Counted from the first letter of the stretch, positions 18,647 to 27,982 are shown. The stretch: 64,000 bases of DNA from Alkalimarinus coralli (GCF_023650515.1 NZ_CP096016.1:4156001-4220000); one strand, 5' to 3'. The notes: a model not told the origin generated them from the sequence alone. Program-made: numbers and translations.

Positions 18647-18665
18647 ATAATAGACCGTTGAAGCA

Positions 18666-18788
18666 ATTAGTTAAACGCAGGCGAGTAAAGTGTCGCCTGC
18701 TGATCTCTTGGTTGCACAACAAACCGATATTGCCGCTGCTCCCCATCAAACAGCGGGTTGTACCAGTAGCCACTGTATTCGGCCATGC
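18666..18788 (-). pseudogene. Detached 3' end of a neutral ceramidase gene
   Basis: These 123 bases match 19531-19653, the 3' end of the intact ceramidase gene, at 118 positions by my count. On the minus strand the fragment encodes the same C-terminal peptide (from AEYSGYWYNPLFDG to SPAFN) and the stop, with one amino-acid change (Phe to Leu); most other differences are synonymous. It has no upstream coding body. The toxin-antitoxin pair lies between this fragment and the intact gene. Confidence 0.9.
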
Positions 18789-18972
18789 TATAGTCACCCA
18801 TCATCTCTAACATTGCCCACCTCTAGTCCCAGTGGGCTTAACACTACCTGATTGCAACTCTCAATAGCTCGCTGCTTGCCGGTTTATATTCAGGTGCTGG
18901 GCAGTGGCTTTAAGAAAGCAGAAAACAAGAGGGAAAGTTGATATGCTTAGGGAGAAGAAAACAGAGGTTATT

Positions 18973-19164
18973 ATGATGCAAACAGCGAATATTAAAGAAA
19001 CCGTTCATCAGCTCATTGATCAGCTACCTGATGACACGAGTTGGGAAAAAATCTTATATACCTTGCAAGTTCATCATGACATAGCGGCAGGGCTTGCCGA
19101 TGTGGAAGCGGGACGAGTCGTCACAACCGATCAACTAAGAAAGGACTTGGGACTGACTAAATGA
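18973..19164 (+). CDS. Antitoxin of a ParE/RelE-type module
   Basis: A 63-residue protein starting MMQTANIKETVHQLIDQLPDDTSWEKILYTL and ending GLADVEAGRVVTTDQLRKDLGLTK. This pattern is typical of short antitoxins paired with ParE/RelE toxins. A GAGG ribosome site precedes the ATG at 18973; an upstream ATG at 18904 would add a basic 23-residue stretch without family match. Its stop overlaps the toxin start by 4 bases (ATGA). It should neutralise the toxin and probably represses its own promoter. Confidence 0.82.
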   Translation: MMQTANIKETVHQLIDQLPDDTSWEKILYTLQVHHDIAAGLADVEAGRVVTTDQLRKDLGLTK

Positions 19165-19460
19165 CAGGAGTGGTATGGACATATCGAGCGCGAGGGCGCT
19201 TACAGGAAGTTTATCGAAAAATAGCCGAAGACCAGCCAAGTAATGCAAAACATTTTATTGAACGTCTTATTGAGCGAGGCGATAGCTTAGCCGAACAATC
19301 CTTCCGAGGCCGCATGGTGCCGGAATATGAAAACCCAACCATTCGGGAGGTTTTTGAAGGTGAATATAGAATCATCTACCAGACACAGGAGAGCATGATC
19401 GCGATATTGACGATACGCGGTTTTGCAGAATTGCTACCCTCCGACCCTGAGAAACTTTAG
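19161..19460 (+). CDS. ParE/RelE superfamily toxin
   Basis: A 99-residue toxin with the family fold: a basic N-terminal helix region (WTYRARGRLQEVYRKIAEDQPSNAKHFIERLIERG), then REVFEGEYRIIYQTQESMIAILTIRGFAELLP. The EYRIIY core strand is typical. Relatives act on ribosome-bound mRNA or DNA gyrase, and sequence alone does not decide which. It is translationally coupled to the antitoxin. The module is bounded by two copies of the ceramidase gene end. Confidence 0.85.
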   Translation: MTGVVWTYRARGRLQEVYRKIAEDQPSNAKHFIERLIERGDSLAEQSFRGRMVPEYENPTIREVFEGEYRIIYQTQESMIAILTIRGFAELLPSDPEKL

Positions 19461-19530
19461 GCATTAGCAGCCAGTTACTGGGCTTGCGCACCATTATGTA
19501 TTTCGTAACAGCTGCCTGTTCGCGCGAAGT

Positions 19531-19653
19531 ATTAGTTAAACGCAGGCGAGTAAAAAGTCGCCTGCTGATCTCTTGGTTGCACAACAAACCGATATTGCCG
19601 CTGTTCCCCATCAAACAGCGGGTTGTACCAATAACCACTGTATTCGGCCATGC
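19531..19653. repeat. Direct repeat B (functional ceramidase gene end)
   Basis: Partner of the copy at 18666-18788, same orientation, 865 bases apart. This copy is the working 3' end of the ceramidase gene. Confidence 0.9.
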
Positions 19654-21553
19654 CATGGCCGGCGTCTTTTTTGATTAGCCTGACCGCCATATCGTAACCT
19701 TGGTCGTTGACCGCAACGCCATCGACTTTTAGTGGTGCCCATTGGCCATTATTCAGGCGTGACTCAATGCTGAGCAGTGGCTGGTGCAGTTCAATTTTTG
19801 AGGCGTTTACATCAACCCAGCTAAAGCGCCACTGACCTTCTTCGTTGACAGAGGCATGGTGGTAAACCGGCTTTTCGGTAATCACTCGCTGGCCTGCTGC
19901 CGGTGCATCTTGCGGTATAAACCTTTCTATATCAAAGTGGTATTCCCACTGCTCAGGTAGCTCTGTGACAGCCGTTGTTTTGCTGAACATATCCTTCGCC
20001 AGTTTGCTGGCATGTGCTGTGAGATAGGGTAGTGTCTGTTTGCCATAGAGCGTGTGTCCTCCCTCATAATACTGTCGCCCATACTCTTCCGGGGTGGTGA
20101 CATAGCCGGTGTAACCACCGGCGAGGCTTGTAACCATAATATGTTTAACAGAAGCGTCATAGCTGTTAATGGCGTGTTTTACCGAGCTGGTCATGCGGTT
20201 GCCAGACTCTGTGGTGATCTCGAACGGCATAGGAACCATTACCAGGTCGTTAATTTTGACTAGCTGAAACAGCACATAATCAGGGAAGCTATCTTTGGGC
20301 TCCAACAGCGGTTGTAGCATCGAGAAACCTAAAATACGCTTGCGCCCCTGACAGTTGTCTTCCTCGTCGCCCCAGCGGCGGGAACCTTGTTTGAAGAAGG
20401 GAAGATAGCCGATAACCGGAGAAGTATGCTCCAGTGGTGCAGCGGCTAATGTCATACCGGCTGCTGCTTCGCCGCATATTTCATAGCCGTTGATGGTGTT
20501 GGCTTCCCGAATATTCACGTGTCGAATCGCTGTGGCGATATCAACCTGGTCGGTCAGTTTATTATCCAGCTGTTGATAGAGTAATGAGACCTTTTTTCCG
20601 ATCCCCTGACCTATCCGCTTTGCTTCTATATAACCTGCCATGCCAAACCGTTGTGCTGGGGCTACATCCCCATGGGTGCCTTCAAAGGCAGAGACATGTA
20701 TGTCTTCTGAAGGCCGATAAGTCTGAGTAATAAACTGTTCCCAATCCTTGTGGATATAGGCCCAGACATCGGCATTGAATAAGGTTTCCTCCTGAGGTAG
20801 TGCAGTGCCATGAATAGAGAAGCTGGCAAACGCGCCCATGGGTTCATACTGCCCGCTTTCGGAAAGCCCATCAATGCGCACCATATAGAGTGATGGATTG
20901 ATTCGGTGGAAGGTTCGGTTGTCAGCAATGCTCTTGTTTTCAACGTTTTTATTCTCCACATGGGCCTGAATGGAGCGGTTGCGTGTTTGGCCCCAGATAT
21001 CAATTTTACCCGTAGCGATCTTGGCGGGTCTTTGTTGTTGGTAGGCCTTGATTGCTGCTTCACTAATTTGCTTTACCAGAAAATCAAAGTAGCCACTGGC
21101 AAAGCCTGACTTGTGCGATATATGTTTGTTATAGAACTGGCTGCCTACAATTTGCCCAGGGGCTGAGTGCGAATGCGTGGCGGTCACGGTAAGGTTGCGG
21201 GCGCTGATGTCGGTCTGTTTTGCTAGCACTTCTCCGAGTCGGGTGTGAAGTATTCGAGAGCCTGTGGCCAAGTCGGTTTGAACGATAAGGTGGCTGTCAC
21301 CCTCAACATCACGAAGATAGTAGACTCGGGCATAGAGCCGGGTACGAAAGCCCTCGCCAATGGTCGACCAGGTCGCATAACCCGCTCTGGGCAGGTAACC
21401 GGGGGGCGGTGTGATATCAACGGTTTCAGCACTGGCCATAAAATGTGAAGGGGGAGCACTTTTTACTGCTTCAATATTTTTGATGGTCAGCGTGCTGTGC
21501 TCAGAGCACGCAGTCAATAAACAGGCTAGTAAAAATAGAGATAGACGATACAT
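19532..21553 (-). CDS. Neutral/alkaline ceramidase, lipoprotein
   Basis: A 673-residue enzyme that hydrolyses the amide bond of ceramides to sphingosine and fatty acid. The lipobox LLTAC (12-16) predicts a lipid-anchored exported protein. The catalytic region shows FMASAETVDITPPPGYLPRAGYA and TATHSHSAPG (124-133), whose His residues bind zinc in this family; the C-terminal domain resembles the immunoglobulin-like end of bacterial ceramidases. It may act on host or algal sphingolipids. Its last 123 bases are duplicated beyond a toxin-antitoxin module. Two palindromes lie just upstream of the start. Confidence 0.93.
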   Translation of the reverse strand: MYRLSLFLLACLLTACSEHSTLTIKNIEAVKSAPPSHFMASAETVDITPPPGYLPRAGYATWSTIGEGFRTRLYARVYYLRDVEGDSHLIVQTDLATGSRILHTRLGEVLAKQTDISARNLTVTATHSHSAPGQIVGSQFYNKHISHKSGFASGYFDFLVKQISEAAIKAYQQQRPAKIATGKIDIWGQTRNRSIQAHVENKNVENKSIADNRTFHRINPSLYMVRIDGLSESGQYEPMGAFASFSIHGTALPQEETLFNADVWAYIHKDWEQFITQTYRPSEDIHVSAFEGTHGDVAPAQRFGMAGYIEAKRIGQGIGKKVSLLYQQLDNKLTDQVDIATAIRHVNIREANTINGYEICGEAAAGMTLAAAPLEHTSPVIGYLPFFKQGSRRWGDEEDNCQGRKRILGFSMLQPLLEPKDSFPDYVLFQLVKINDLVMVPMPFEITTESGNRMTSSVKHAINSYDASVKHIMVTSLAGGYTGYVTTPEEYGRQYYEGGHTLYGKQTLPYLTAHASKLAKDMFSKTTAVTELPEQWEYHFDIERFIPQDAPAAGQRVITEKPVYHHASVNEEGQWRFSWVDVNASKIELHQPLLSIESRLNNGQWAPLKVDGVAVNDQGYDMAVRLIKKDAGHGMAEYSGYWYNPLFDGEQRQYRFVVQPRDQQATFYSPAFN

Positions 21554-21621
21554 CAGTGGTTTTAATCCTGTAAAACAAATACTCGCATGGAGAACAGGAT
21601 TGTTACATCTGTGCCAAAAAA

Positions 21622-21675
21622 TGACAATTTGTCACCTTTAGAAATGTGATAGTGGCTCAAAATATTGGCCACTAT
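21622..21675. promoter_or_regulatory. Two palindromes upstream of the ceramidase gene
   Basis: TGACAA-T-TTGTCA at 21622-21634 and ATAGTGGC-N11-GCCACTAT at 21649-21675 lie 70-120 bases upstream of the ceramidase start. Both are perfect apart from their spacers. They are plausible operators and have no terminator T-tract. Confidence 0.4.
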
Positions 21676-21982
21676 ATTCCATTTCTTACTATATAGTCAC
21701 TACCCTATATTCTATAATATACAATATGGGCAAAATGCGAAGTTCGATTAGTGTTTTAGCTGGTGATATGGCATGACGTTTATCTGGGACGTGAGTAGTG
21801 CTTTTTTCAGCGGGTTTTTATTGATGTATTCTTCGCCGGCAATGTTAAGTAAGCATGTGTGTTTGAACAACTGCCCAGATGCCTCGAAAACAAAATATAA
21901 CTTACATGAGAGATCTGCTATTTAATTGCAACTTGATGAAGTGATGGTTACTCGGCCCTAAAATAAAAACCTGGATAATATT
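21676..21982. other. Gene-free space between ceramidase and small lipoprotein
   Basis: AT-rich, with a run of TATA-like steps at about 21686-21727 that could hold promoters for either divergent gene. I see no convincing reading frame or RNA structure. Confidence 0.35.
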
Positions 21983-22414
21983 TTGATTGAAATGAAAATA
22001 GCATCTAAATGTCAAGTTCGAGCTGCGTTTAATAGCCTGTGCCGCTCTGGTAATACCATGCTGGCATTGATGTTAGGTTTTGCTTCATTAGCGTTAATTG
22101 GGTGTGGTGGTAGCGATGGAAATATTGCGAACCCAATTTTCAAAAAAGATGAGCGCTCTGCTACATTATCTTGGAACTTGCCAAACCTGCGTGCCGATGG
22201 CAGCGACCTCGAACTGTATGAAATTGAAACCTTCAAAATTTATCATACAACCGACGATGGTGCCGTTGAGGAAGTTCTTGAGGTTCCCGGTGATGAAACC
22301 GAGCTGAACCTTTCAGGGCTGAAAGCAGGTACTCACCTGTTTGCGGTCACAGTGGTTGATAGTAACGGGTTGGAAAGTAACTTTTCTAACACGGTAACCA
22401 AATCAATTCTGTAA
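21983..22414 (+). CDS. Small lipoprotein with fibronectin type III-like domain
   Basis: A protein of about 140 residues. A hydrophobic signal ends in the lipobox LIGC-GGS, so the mature protein should be lipid-anchored and begin with CGGSDG. The rest reads as one beta-sandwich (RSATLSWNLPNLRADGSDLELYEIETFKIYHTTDDG ... AGTHLFAVTVVDSNGLESNFSN), typical of an FnIII fold. The start could be TTG at 21983, with GGA seven bases upstream, or ATG at 21992. It may bind other surface proteins or polysaccharide; no partner is evident. Confidence 0.75.
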   Translation: MIEMKIASKCQVRAAFNSLCRSGNTMLALMLGFASLALIGCGGSDGNIANPIFKKDERSATLSWNLPNLRADGSDLELYEIETFKIYHTTDDGAVEEVLEVPGDETELNLSGLKAGTHLFAVTVVDSNGLESNFSNTVTKSIL

Positions 22415-22521
22415 AATATTATTGGATTACCGCCTTCATTTTGTTTAAACCCCGCCTTTCATTGTTTTATTAAATTATTAAACGCGATATACCTTTGTGA
22501 AACTATTTCAGGAGTGAATAG

Positions 22522-23490
22522 ATGGCTTCCTCAAGCCTGTTAGCCTTAATTGATGATATTGCTACGTTATTGGATGATGTAGCGGCTATGTCCAAAATCG
22601 CCGCCAAGAAAACTACCGGTGTGTTGGGTGATGATCTGGCGCTCAATGCCGAACAAGTCTCAGGCGTGCGTGCTGAGCGAGAGCTACCGGTGGTGTGGGC
22701 GGTCGCGAAAGGTTCGTTTAAAAACAAGTTGATACTGGTACCAGCGGCGTTGTTGATCAGTGCGCTTTTACCTTCAGCGATCACCGTGCTGTTAATGATT
22801 GGTGGCGCGTACCTCTGTTATGAAGGGTTCGAGAAGCTGGCCCACAAGTTTCTACACAGTAAAGAGGAAGATCAGGCGGAGCATGCCAAGAAGCTCAAAG
22901 CGGTGTGTGATCCGACAGTCGATCTGGTCGCGATGGAAAAACAGAAAATTAAAGGAGCAATACGCACCGATTTCATTCTGTCTGCTGAAATTATTGTTAT
23001 TTCTTTAGGTGCAATACAGAGCCAGCAAGCGACATTTGGTGTGCAGGTTGCGGTTATTTCAGTGTTGGCCATTGCCATTACAATTGGTGTTTATGGCATT
23101 GTTGCAGGGATTGTCAAAATGGATGATGCCGGGCTCTACTTGGTAAAAGACGAGGCGAGCAACGTATGGGGCTCCATTAAGCGAGCCGTCGGCCGTGGGC
23201 TTTTGAGCTTTGCCCCTTATCTGATGAAAACTCTCTCGGTAGTGGGTACGGCTGCAATGTTTATGGTCGGCGGTGGCATATTGATGCACGGCTTACCAAT
23301 AGGCCATGAGCTTCCACACCTAGCGTCAGAAGCCGTGCATGCTTTACCGGTTCTGGGCGGTGCGCTCGCGGTTATAATGCCAACCTTAGTGAATGCTATT
23401 GCGGGGATTATTGCAGGCGGGATTGTTCTCGCGGGGGTTAAAGCATGTAGTAGTGTCTATGCAAAATTTAAAGGGGCTGAGCCTGCCTGA
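22522..23490 (+). CDS. DUF808 (YedI-like) inner-membrane protein
   Basis: A 322-residue polytopic protein. The start MASSSLLALIDDIATLLDDVAAMSKIAAKKTTGVLGDDLALNA is the signature of the DUF808 family, and the GGAYLCYEGFEKLAHK segment is also conserved. Function of the family is unknown. A GGAG ribosome site precedes the ATG. The gene ends just before the terminator at 23535. Confidence 0.9.
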   Translation: MASSSLLALIDDIATLLDDVAAMSKIAAKKTTGVLGDDLALNAEQVSGVRAERELPVVWAVAKGSFKNKLILVPAALLISALLPSAITVLLMIGGAYLCYEGFEKLAHKFLHSKEEDQAEHAKKLKAVCDPTVDLVAMEKQKIKGAIRTDFILSAEIIVISLGAIQSQQATFGVQVAVISVLAIAITIGVYGIVAGIVKMDDAGLYLVKDEASNVWGSIKRAVGRGLLSFAPYLMKTLSVVGTAAMFMVGGGILMHGLPIGHELPHLASEAVHALPVLGGALAVIMPTLVNAIAGIIAGGIVLAGVKACSSVYAKFKGAEPA

Positions 23491-23534
23491 TCAAGCCTGA
23501 ACGACTACACCTGGAGACTACAGGCAATGCAATG

Positions 23535-23558
23535 AGCCCTCTAGCATGAGGGCTTTTG
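23535..23558 (+). terminator. Intrinsic terminator after the DUF808 gene
   Basis: AGCCCTC-TAGCAT-GAGGGCT followed by TTTG. It lies between the converging DUF808 and ylqF genes and has a T-tract only for the plus strand. Confidence 0.75.
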
Positions 23559-23561
23559 TTA

Positions 23562-24476
23562 TTAACCCTTACGCTTATTCTTCCGCGCTTCTTTAGCTGC
23601 CTTTTTGGCTTCTTTCTCAGCCGCCAGTGCAATTTGCTCCTTCTCCACCATTTCCGGTGTTTCCAGTGTTAAGCGGCCAAGGGTGCCGTCTCTTAATTCA
23701 TTGAGTATGATTTCAGATACTTTGTGAAGATTTATTCTCCCGCCTGAACCCAGGCAGCCTCGTTTTCGGCCAATGGCTTCCATCAGCTCGAAGTCACTGG
23801 CGGGCAATGTGTCCAGTTGATAGCGCTCCTTGACGGCTTGTGGGTAGGCGTTTAACAGAAACTCGGCGGCGTAGGATGCAACGTCTTCGTACTCAATGGC
23901 GGTGTCTTTTACGGCTCCGGTGACTGCCAGGCGATAACCGCAGCTTTCAGGCTCCAGTTTGGGCCATAGGAACCCGGGGGTATCTGACAGCACAATACCG
24001 TTTTGCAGGTTGATTTTTTGCTGGCGTTTGGTGACGGCGGGTTCGTTCCCCACTTTTGCGATAACCCGGCCTGCCAGGGTGTTAATAATGGTCGATTTAC
24101 CCACATTGGGTATGCCCATGATCAAGGCTCTGATCAACAGTTCTGAATCAGCCTTTTCAGGCAGCATTTGGCGGCATAAGTCGAGCAGGTTTTTAATCTG
24201 TCCTGGCTGCTCTGAGGTGGTGGGAATAGCCTTTACGCCTTTTGATTTTTCTAGATAGGCGACCCATTGTTCGGTGAGTTCAGGGTCTGCCAGGTCACTC
24301 TTGTTGAGCACTTTTATACAGGGCTTGTCGCCTCTAAGCGAGTTGGCCAGAGGGTTTTCACTACTGAAAGGAATGCGCGCATCCAGCACTTCTATAATAA
24401 GATCAATTTGGGGCATGATCTCTCGAATCTCTTTACGGGCCTTGTGCATATGGCCGGGAAACCAGTTGATTGCCAT
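23562..24476 (-). CDS. ylqF: Ribosome biogenesis GTPase YlqF/RbgA
   Basis: A 304-residue circularly permuted GTPase: the G4 motif NKSD (58-61) comes before the P-loop GIPNVGKST (121-129) and the G3 motif DTPG. The N terminus INWFPGHMHKA is typical. YlqF assists late assembly of the large ribosomal subunit. The C terminus ends in a Lys/Ala/Glu-rich basic tail that may bind rRNA. It is a stand-alone gene converging on the DUF808 gene. Confidence 0.95.
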   Translation of the reverse strand: MAINWFPGHMHKARKEIREIMPQIDLIIEVLDARIPFSSENPLANSLRGDKPCIKVLNKSDLADPELTEQWVAYLEKSKGVKAIPTTSEQPGQIKNLLDLCRQMLPEKADSELLIRALIMGIPNVGKSTIINTLAGRVIAKVGNEPAVTKRQQKINLQNGIVLSDTPGFLWPKLEPESCGYRLAVTGAVKDTAIEYEDVASYAAEFLLNAYPQAVKERYQLDTLPASDFELMEAIGRKRGCLGSGGRINLHKVSEIILNELRDGTLGRLTLETPEMVEKEQIALAAEKEAKKAAKEARKNKRKG

Positions 24477-24660
24477 GAGTATCCTTGAATAGCGTGCTAA
24501 CGAGTGAGGTGTTGTAAAGCCGCTAGTTTAACTGTTGTAACGGTTATTCGAAACTGCCATTTTGGCCTGATAACCCAATGTTGTAGATATCAGCTTGATG
24601 GATCAGGCGATAAGGCGTAGCGTTACCGATAGATTCTAAACCAATAGCGGAGGTGGAATA

Positions 24661-25203
24661 GTGGCATTAGCAAAAGAAAAATCTGTACTGGTTATCGTTG
24701 ATGTGCAAGGCAAGTTAGCCAGAATTATGTCAAATAGCGACGCTCTGATTGGCCAGCTTGGGGTGCTGATTGAAGGCGCAAAGTTATTGGATATGCCCAT
24801 TATCTGGCTGGAACAACTGCCCGATAAATTAGGCCCGACGGTTGAATCGCTGGCGGAAAAACTGTTGCCAGAGCAACCGATCGCCAAATCCGCATTTAGC
24901 GGTTACGGTGAAGCCGCATTTCGCGAACGGCTGAAAAAGGAAGGGCGAACCCAGGTTATTCTGGCTGGTATTGAAACCCATGTTTGCGTCTATCAAACTG
25001 CACAAGACCTGCTGGAAAATGACTACAAGGTAACCGTCGTGGCTGATGCGGTCTCGTCACGATCAGAAGAAAATAAACAGATCGGCCTGCAAATGATGAC
25101 GCAGCGTGGCGCAAAGTTAAGTTGCGTTGAAGCAGTGTTGTTTGAACTGCAACAGAAAGCAGAAGGCGAAGCATTTCGTGGTTTGATCAAGCTCATTAAG
25201 TAG
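24661..25203 (+). CDS. Isochorismatase-family hydrolase
   Basis: A 180-residue cysteine hydrolase with the triad Asp14 (VIVDVQGKLA), Lys76 (IAKSAFSGYGE) and Cys109 (GIETHVCVYQTA). It resembles YcaC-like family members of unknown substrate; it lacks the extra domain of true siderophore isochorismatases. GTG start with GGAGG about 8 bases upstream. It converges with the LysR gene, which ends 6 bases beyond. Confidence 0.92.
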   Translation: MALAKEKSVLVIVDVQGKLARIMSNSDALIGQLGVLIEGAKLLDMPIIWLEQLPDKLGPTVESLAEKLLPEQPIAKSAFSGYGEAAFRERLKKEGRTQVILAGIETHVCVYQTAQDLLENDYKVTVVADAVSSRSEENKQIGLQMMTQRGAKLSCVEAVLFELQQKAEGEAFRGLIKLIK

Positions 25204-25209
25204 TCGGAA

Positions 25210-26118
25210 TTATGTGTGTCTATAGGCCGCTAACGTTGGTTCTTTAAATAACCGGTCAATTAAATAGCTCTTGAACGCTTTTAGCCGTTTGCAGTTACGC
25301 ATATCGGGGTGGAAGAGCAGCCAGATCTCGCTGGGCGGCACTTGCTCAAGGGTAAATAATACCTTAAGTGCTGGTTTGGCTTGATCCGCGGGCAGAATGG
25401 CGATGCCTGCACCTGCTTCTGCAAGGGCTGACATGGACACCAGATCGTTGCCACTCGCTGCTATATTGGACGTAGGGGTGTTCGCATGTAGCCACTTAAA
25501 GGCGGGAAGGCTAGTTAAGTCTGTATGACAGCCAATCAGTTTGTGGGCGTTTAAATCAGCAACCCCTTCAGGTTGCCCAAAGCTCTGTATATATTGCTCT
25601 GAGGCATAGGCGGCCCACGGTAGTGTAAAAAGGTGTTTACCAACCACATCTTCCGGTGGTGATGAGCACGCCCTGATAGCAAGATCTGCTTCTTGCCTGG
25701 AAAGGTTACTGCTCTGATTGGAGACTTGTAAATTAACCACCACTTCACGATGTATCTGTTGAAATTCGGCGATGTACTTTGGTAAAAAGCGATATCCAAA
25801 GTTATGGGGAACAGTAAGATTTATCTGTCCTTGTAATGAACTCTTTTGGTTGTCTATTAACCTTTCAATATCGGCAACATGGCTAACCATGCGTTCAACA
25901 TGAGTTAAGACCTCTTCCCCTATGCCAGATAGGTGGTAACTACCGGATTGCCTGACAAATAGTTTTGCCCCTAGTGCGTCTTCCAACCCGCTGACTTTTC
26001 TGAATACAGTAGAGTGATTAACCTTTAATATCGCCGCTGCTTTGGTCATCGAATGGCTGCGAGCGACCGCAACCAGATACTTCAAATCATCCCAGTTTAG
26101 ATTATCTAACTTACTCAT
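25210..26118 (-). CDS. LysR family transcriptional regulator
   Basis: A 302-residue protein with the winged helix-turn-helix at about residues 8-66 (YLVAVARSHSMTKAAAILKVNHSTVFRKVSGLEDALGAKLF) and a periplasmic-binding-type effector domain. It is divergent from a glutathione S-transferase gene with 168 bases between them; two TGCAAA half-sites near 26188-26213 could be its binding region. It probably regulates that gene, which is the classical LysR arrangement. Confidence 0.93.
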   Translation of the reverse strand: MSKLDNLNWDDLKYLVAVARSHSMTKAAAILKVNHSTVFRKVSGLEDALGAKLFVRQSGSYHLSGIGEEVLTHVERMVSHVADIERLIDNQKSSLQGQINLTVPHNFGYRFLPKYIAEFQQIHREVVVNLQVSNQSSNLSRQEADLAIRACSSPPEDVVGKHLFTLPWAAYASEQYIQSFGQPEGVADLNAHKLIGCHTDLTSLPAFKWLHANTPTSNIAASGNDLVSMSALAEAGAGIAILPADQAKPALKVLFTLEQVPPSEIWLLFHPDMRNCKRLKAFKSYLIDRLFKEPTLAAYRHT

Positions 26119-26286
26119 AAGCTACCCGCATATATTCTCACGACGCTATAAATAGCAGGATCTCAGCAACCGTCAATAGGCAAAAATGCAAATGCCTTTC
26201 TTTTTATTGCAAACATGGGGTTCTCAAAAGTCCAGTAGAATCAATGACACAGCAAACGGTAGTTAGACAAAACGGAGTGCCCTGCT

Positions 26287-27006
26287 ATGAATCATCGTCA
26301 AACGAACGAACCTCAAATGAATGCCCCTCAACTGGAACTTGTCAGCCATCACCTGTGCCCTTACGTTCAGCGTGCTGTCATTATCCTGCTTGAGAAGAAC
26401 ATACCACACAAACGAACGTATATTGACCTGAACAGTAAACCAGAGTGGTTCAGTAAAATATCGGCGACTGGAAAAGTGCCACTGTTAATTGTTGATGATT
26501 GCCATATTTTGTTTGAGTCGATGGTGATTTGTGAATATCTGGATGAAATCACGCCGGGGTCACTGCATCCGGTATCGAGCTTGTCCAAAGCTCAGCACCG
26601 CGCCTGGAATGAGTTCGCATCCCAAATACTAAACAATATTGCCCAGCTTTATAACGCCAAAAAACGGCAGGATTTTATTGAGTCGAGTGAGCAATTAGCT
26701 AACAAGTTTCAGCGCCTGGAAAGAGAGGTGATACTGCCCTATTTCTCGGGGGATCAGTTCTGTATGACGGATGCCGCTTTCGGCCCTGTATTCAGGTATT
26801 TTGATGTGATGGAGCAGTATTTTGAGAAAGATATACTTTCTGGTTTAAACAAGACCAAACAGTGGAGAGAAACACTCGCACAGCGTGACTCTGTTCAGCA
26901 GGCTGTAGGCGCAGATTATTATGATCGCTTAACAGAGTTCCTGCTCAAAAGGCGAAGTTATATTTCAGACTGTATTCATGTCCCGCAGGCATCTATTGTT
27001 CTTTAA
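26287..27006 (+). CDS. Glutathione S-transferase family protein
   Basis: A 239-residue protein with an N-terminal thioredoxin fold (LELVSHHLCPYVQRAVIILLEKNIPHK, with Cys24 at the glutathione-contact position, and GKVPLLIVDD with the cis-Pro) and an all-helical C-terminal domain. It resembles omega/DHAR-like GSTs, which often work as thiol transferases. GGAG lies 9 bases before the ATG. The divergent LysR probably controls it. Confidence 0.92.
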   Translation: MNHRQTNEPQMNAPQLELVSHHLCPYVQRAVIILLEKNIPHKRTYIDLNSKPEWFSKISATGKVPLLIVDDCHILFESMVICEYLDEITPGSLHPVSSLSKAQHRAWNEFASQILNNIAQLYNAKKRQDFIESSEQLANKFQRLEREVILPYFSGDQFCMTDAAFGPVFRYFDVMEQYFEKDILSGLNKTKQWRETLAQRDSVQQAVGADYYDRLTEFLLKRRSYISDCIHVPQASIVL

Positions 27007-27053
27007 GTTTGATCATCTGGTTAATCTTAACTACTTTAATGACTCAGTCTGAA

Positions 27054-27189
27054 ATCTCTTCACAATTACTGCGCTTACAAATACGGCGTTAAAAAATGAC
27101 TCAAATTGCTCATTTATTACATATAAACTGCGCTTTTTCGCCATTTTTTGCCTTATCTTTGTTTCGCTCGTGACATCGTGAAAAGATCC
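27054..27189. repeat. MITE-like dispersed repeat, copy 2
   Basis: Shares the core starting TTACTGCGCTTACAAATACG with copies at 9574 and 37657. Its ends differ in sequence (TCTTCAC / GTGAAAAGA) but still pair with each other. It fills the space between the GST gene and the SDR gene. Confidence 0.8.
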
Positions 27190-27225
27190 CAGTCTTACTT
27201 TTGAATGGTTAAAAAGGATTTCTCT

Positions 27226-27891
27226 ATGAGTCAAACGGTGGTTGTTACTGGTGCTAATAAAGGGATTGGGCTGGAATTTTGTGCCCACTACAAGAGCAAG
27301 GGAGCAACGGTTGTTGCGGTTTGTCGCTCTTTATCTGAGCCGCTGCAAGCACTGGATGTCGAGGTGGTGGAGGGTGTTGATGTTTCGACGGATCAAGGTA
27401 TCGGTCATTTAACAGAGGTGTTAAACGGCAGATCTATTGATATTTTGATCAATAACGCGGGTATTTTCTCTAACCAAACCCTTGCTGATCTTGATTTTTC
27501 CGAAGTATCACGCCAGTTTGAAGTTAATGCGGTTGGACCATTGCGAGTAACCCATGCACTTCAGGGGCAACTCAACCGTGGTGCCAAAGTCGCCTTGGTC
27601 ACCAGCCGAATGGGGTCTATCACTGACAACACTTCGGGTGCCTACTACGGATATCGCATGTCTAAAGCCGCTCTTAATGCGGCGGGCATGTCTCTGGCTA
27701 ATGATCTTAAGCCTAAAGGCGTAGCGGTTGCGATCCTGCACCCTGGGTTTGTTCAAACCTCAATGGTGGGTTATGCCGGTGATATTTCGCCCGCAACCGC
27801 AGCGGAGCGTTTGGCGCAACGTATTGAAGAACTTACACTGGAAAGCAGTGGCACATTCTGGCACTCAAATGGTGATGTCTTGCCTTGGTAA
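27226..27891 (+). CDS. Short-chain dehydrogenase/reductase
   Basis: A 221-residue SDR with the nucleotide motif TGANKGIG (8-15), the NNAG stretch (INNAGIF), the catalytic Ser in VTSRMGSI and YxxxK in YRMSKAAL. It is a classical-type reductase close to the carbonyl/ketoreductase families, with unknown substrate. The ATG at 27226 with AAAGGA upstream is preferred to one at 27205. It stands alone, immediately after repeat copy 2. Confidence 0.93.
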   Translation: MSQTVVVTGANKGIGLEFCAHYKSKGATVVAVCRSLSEPLQALDVEVVEGVDVSTDQGIGHLTEVLNGRSIDILINNAGIFSNQTLADLDFSEVSRQFEVNAVGPLRVTHALQGQLNRGAKVALVTSRMGSITDNTSGAYYGYRMSKAALNAAGMSLANDLKPKGVAVAILHPGFVQTSMVGYAGDISPATAAERLAQRIEELTLESSGTFWHSNGDVLPW

Positions 27892-27982
27892 GGTTTGCTC
27901 CAAATAATGTGCGAGACCTTTGTGCGATGCAGTGAACGCAATCATTGTTCAAAGGTTCCGCCACAATTAAAAGGTGAATCTG

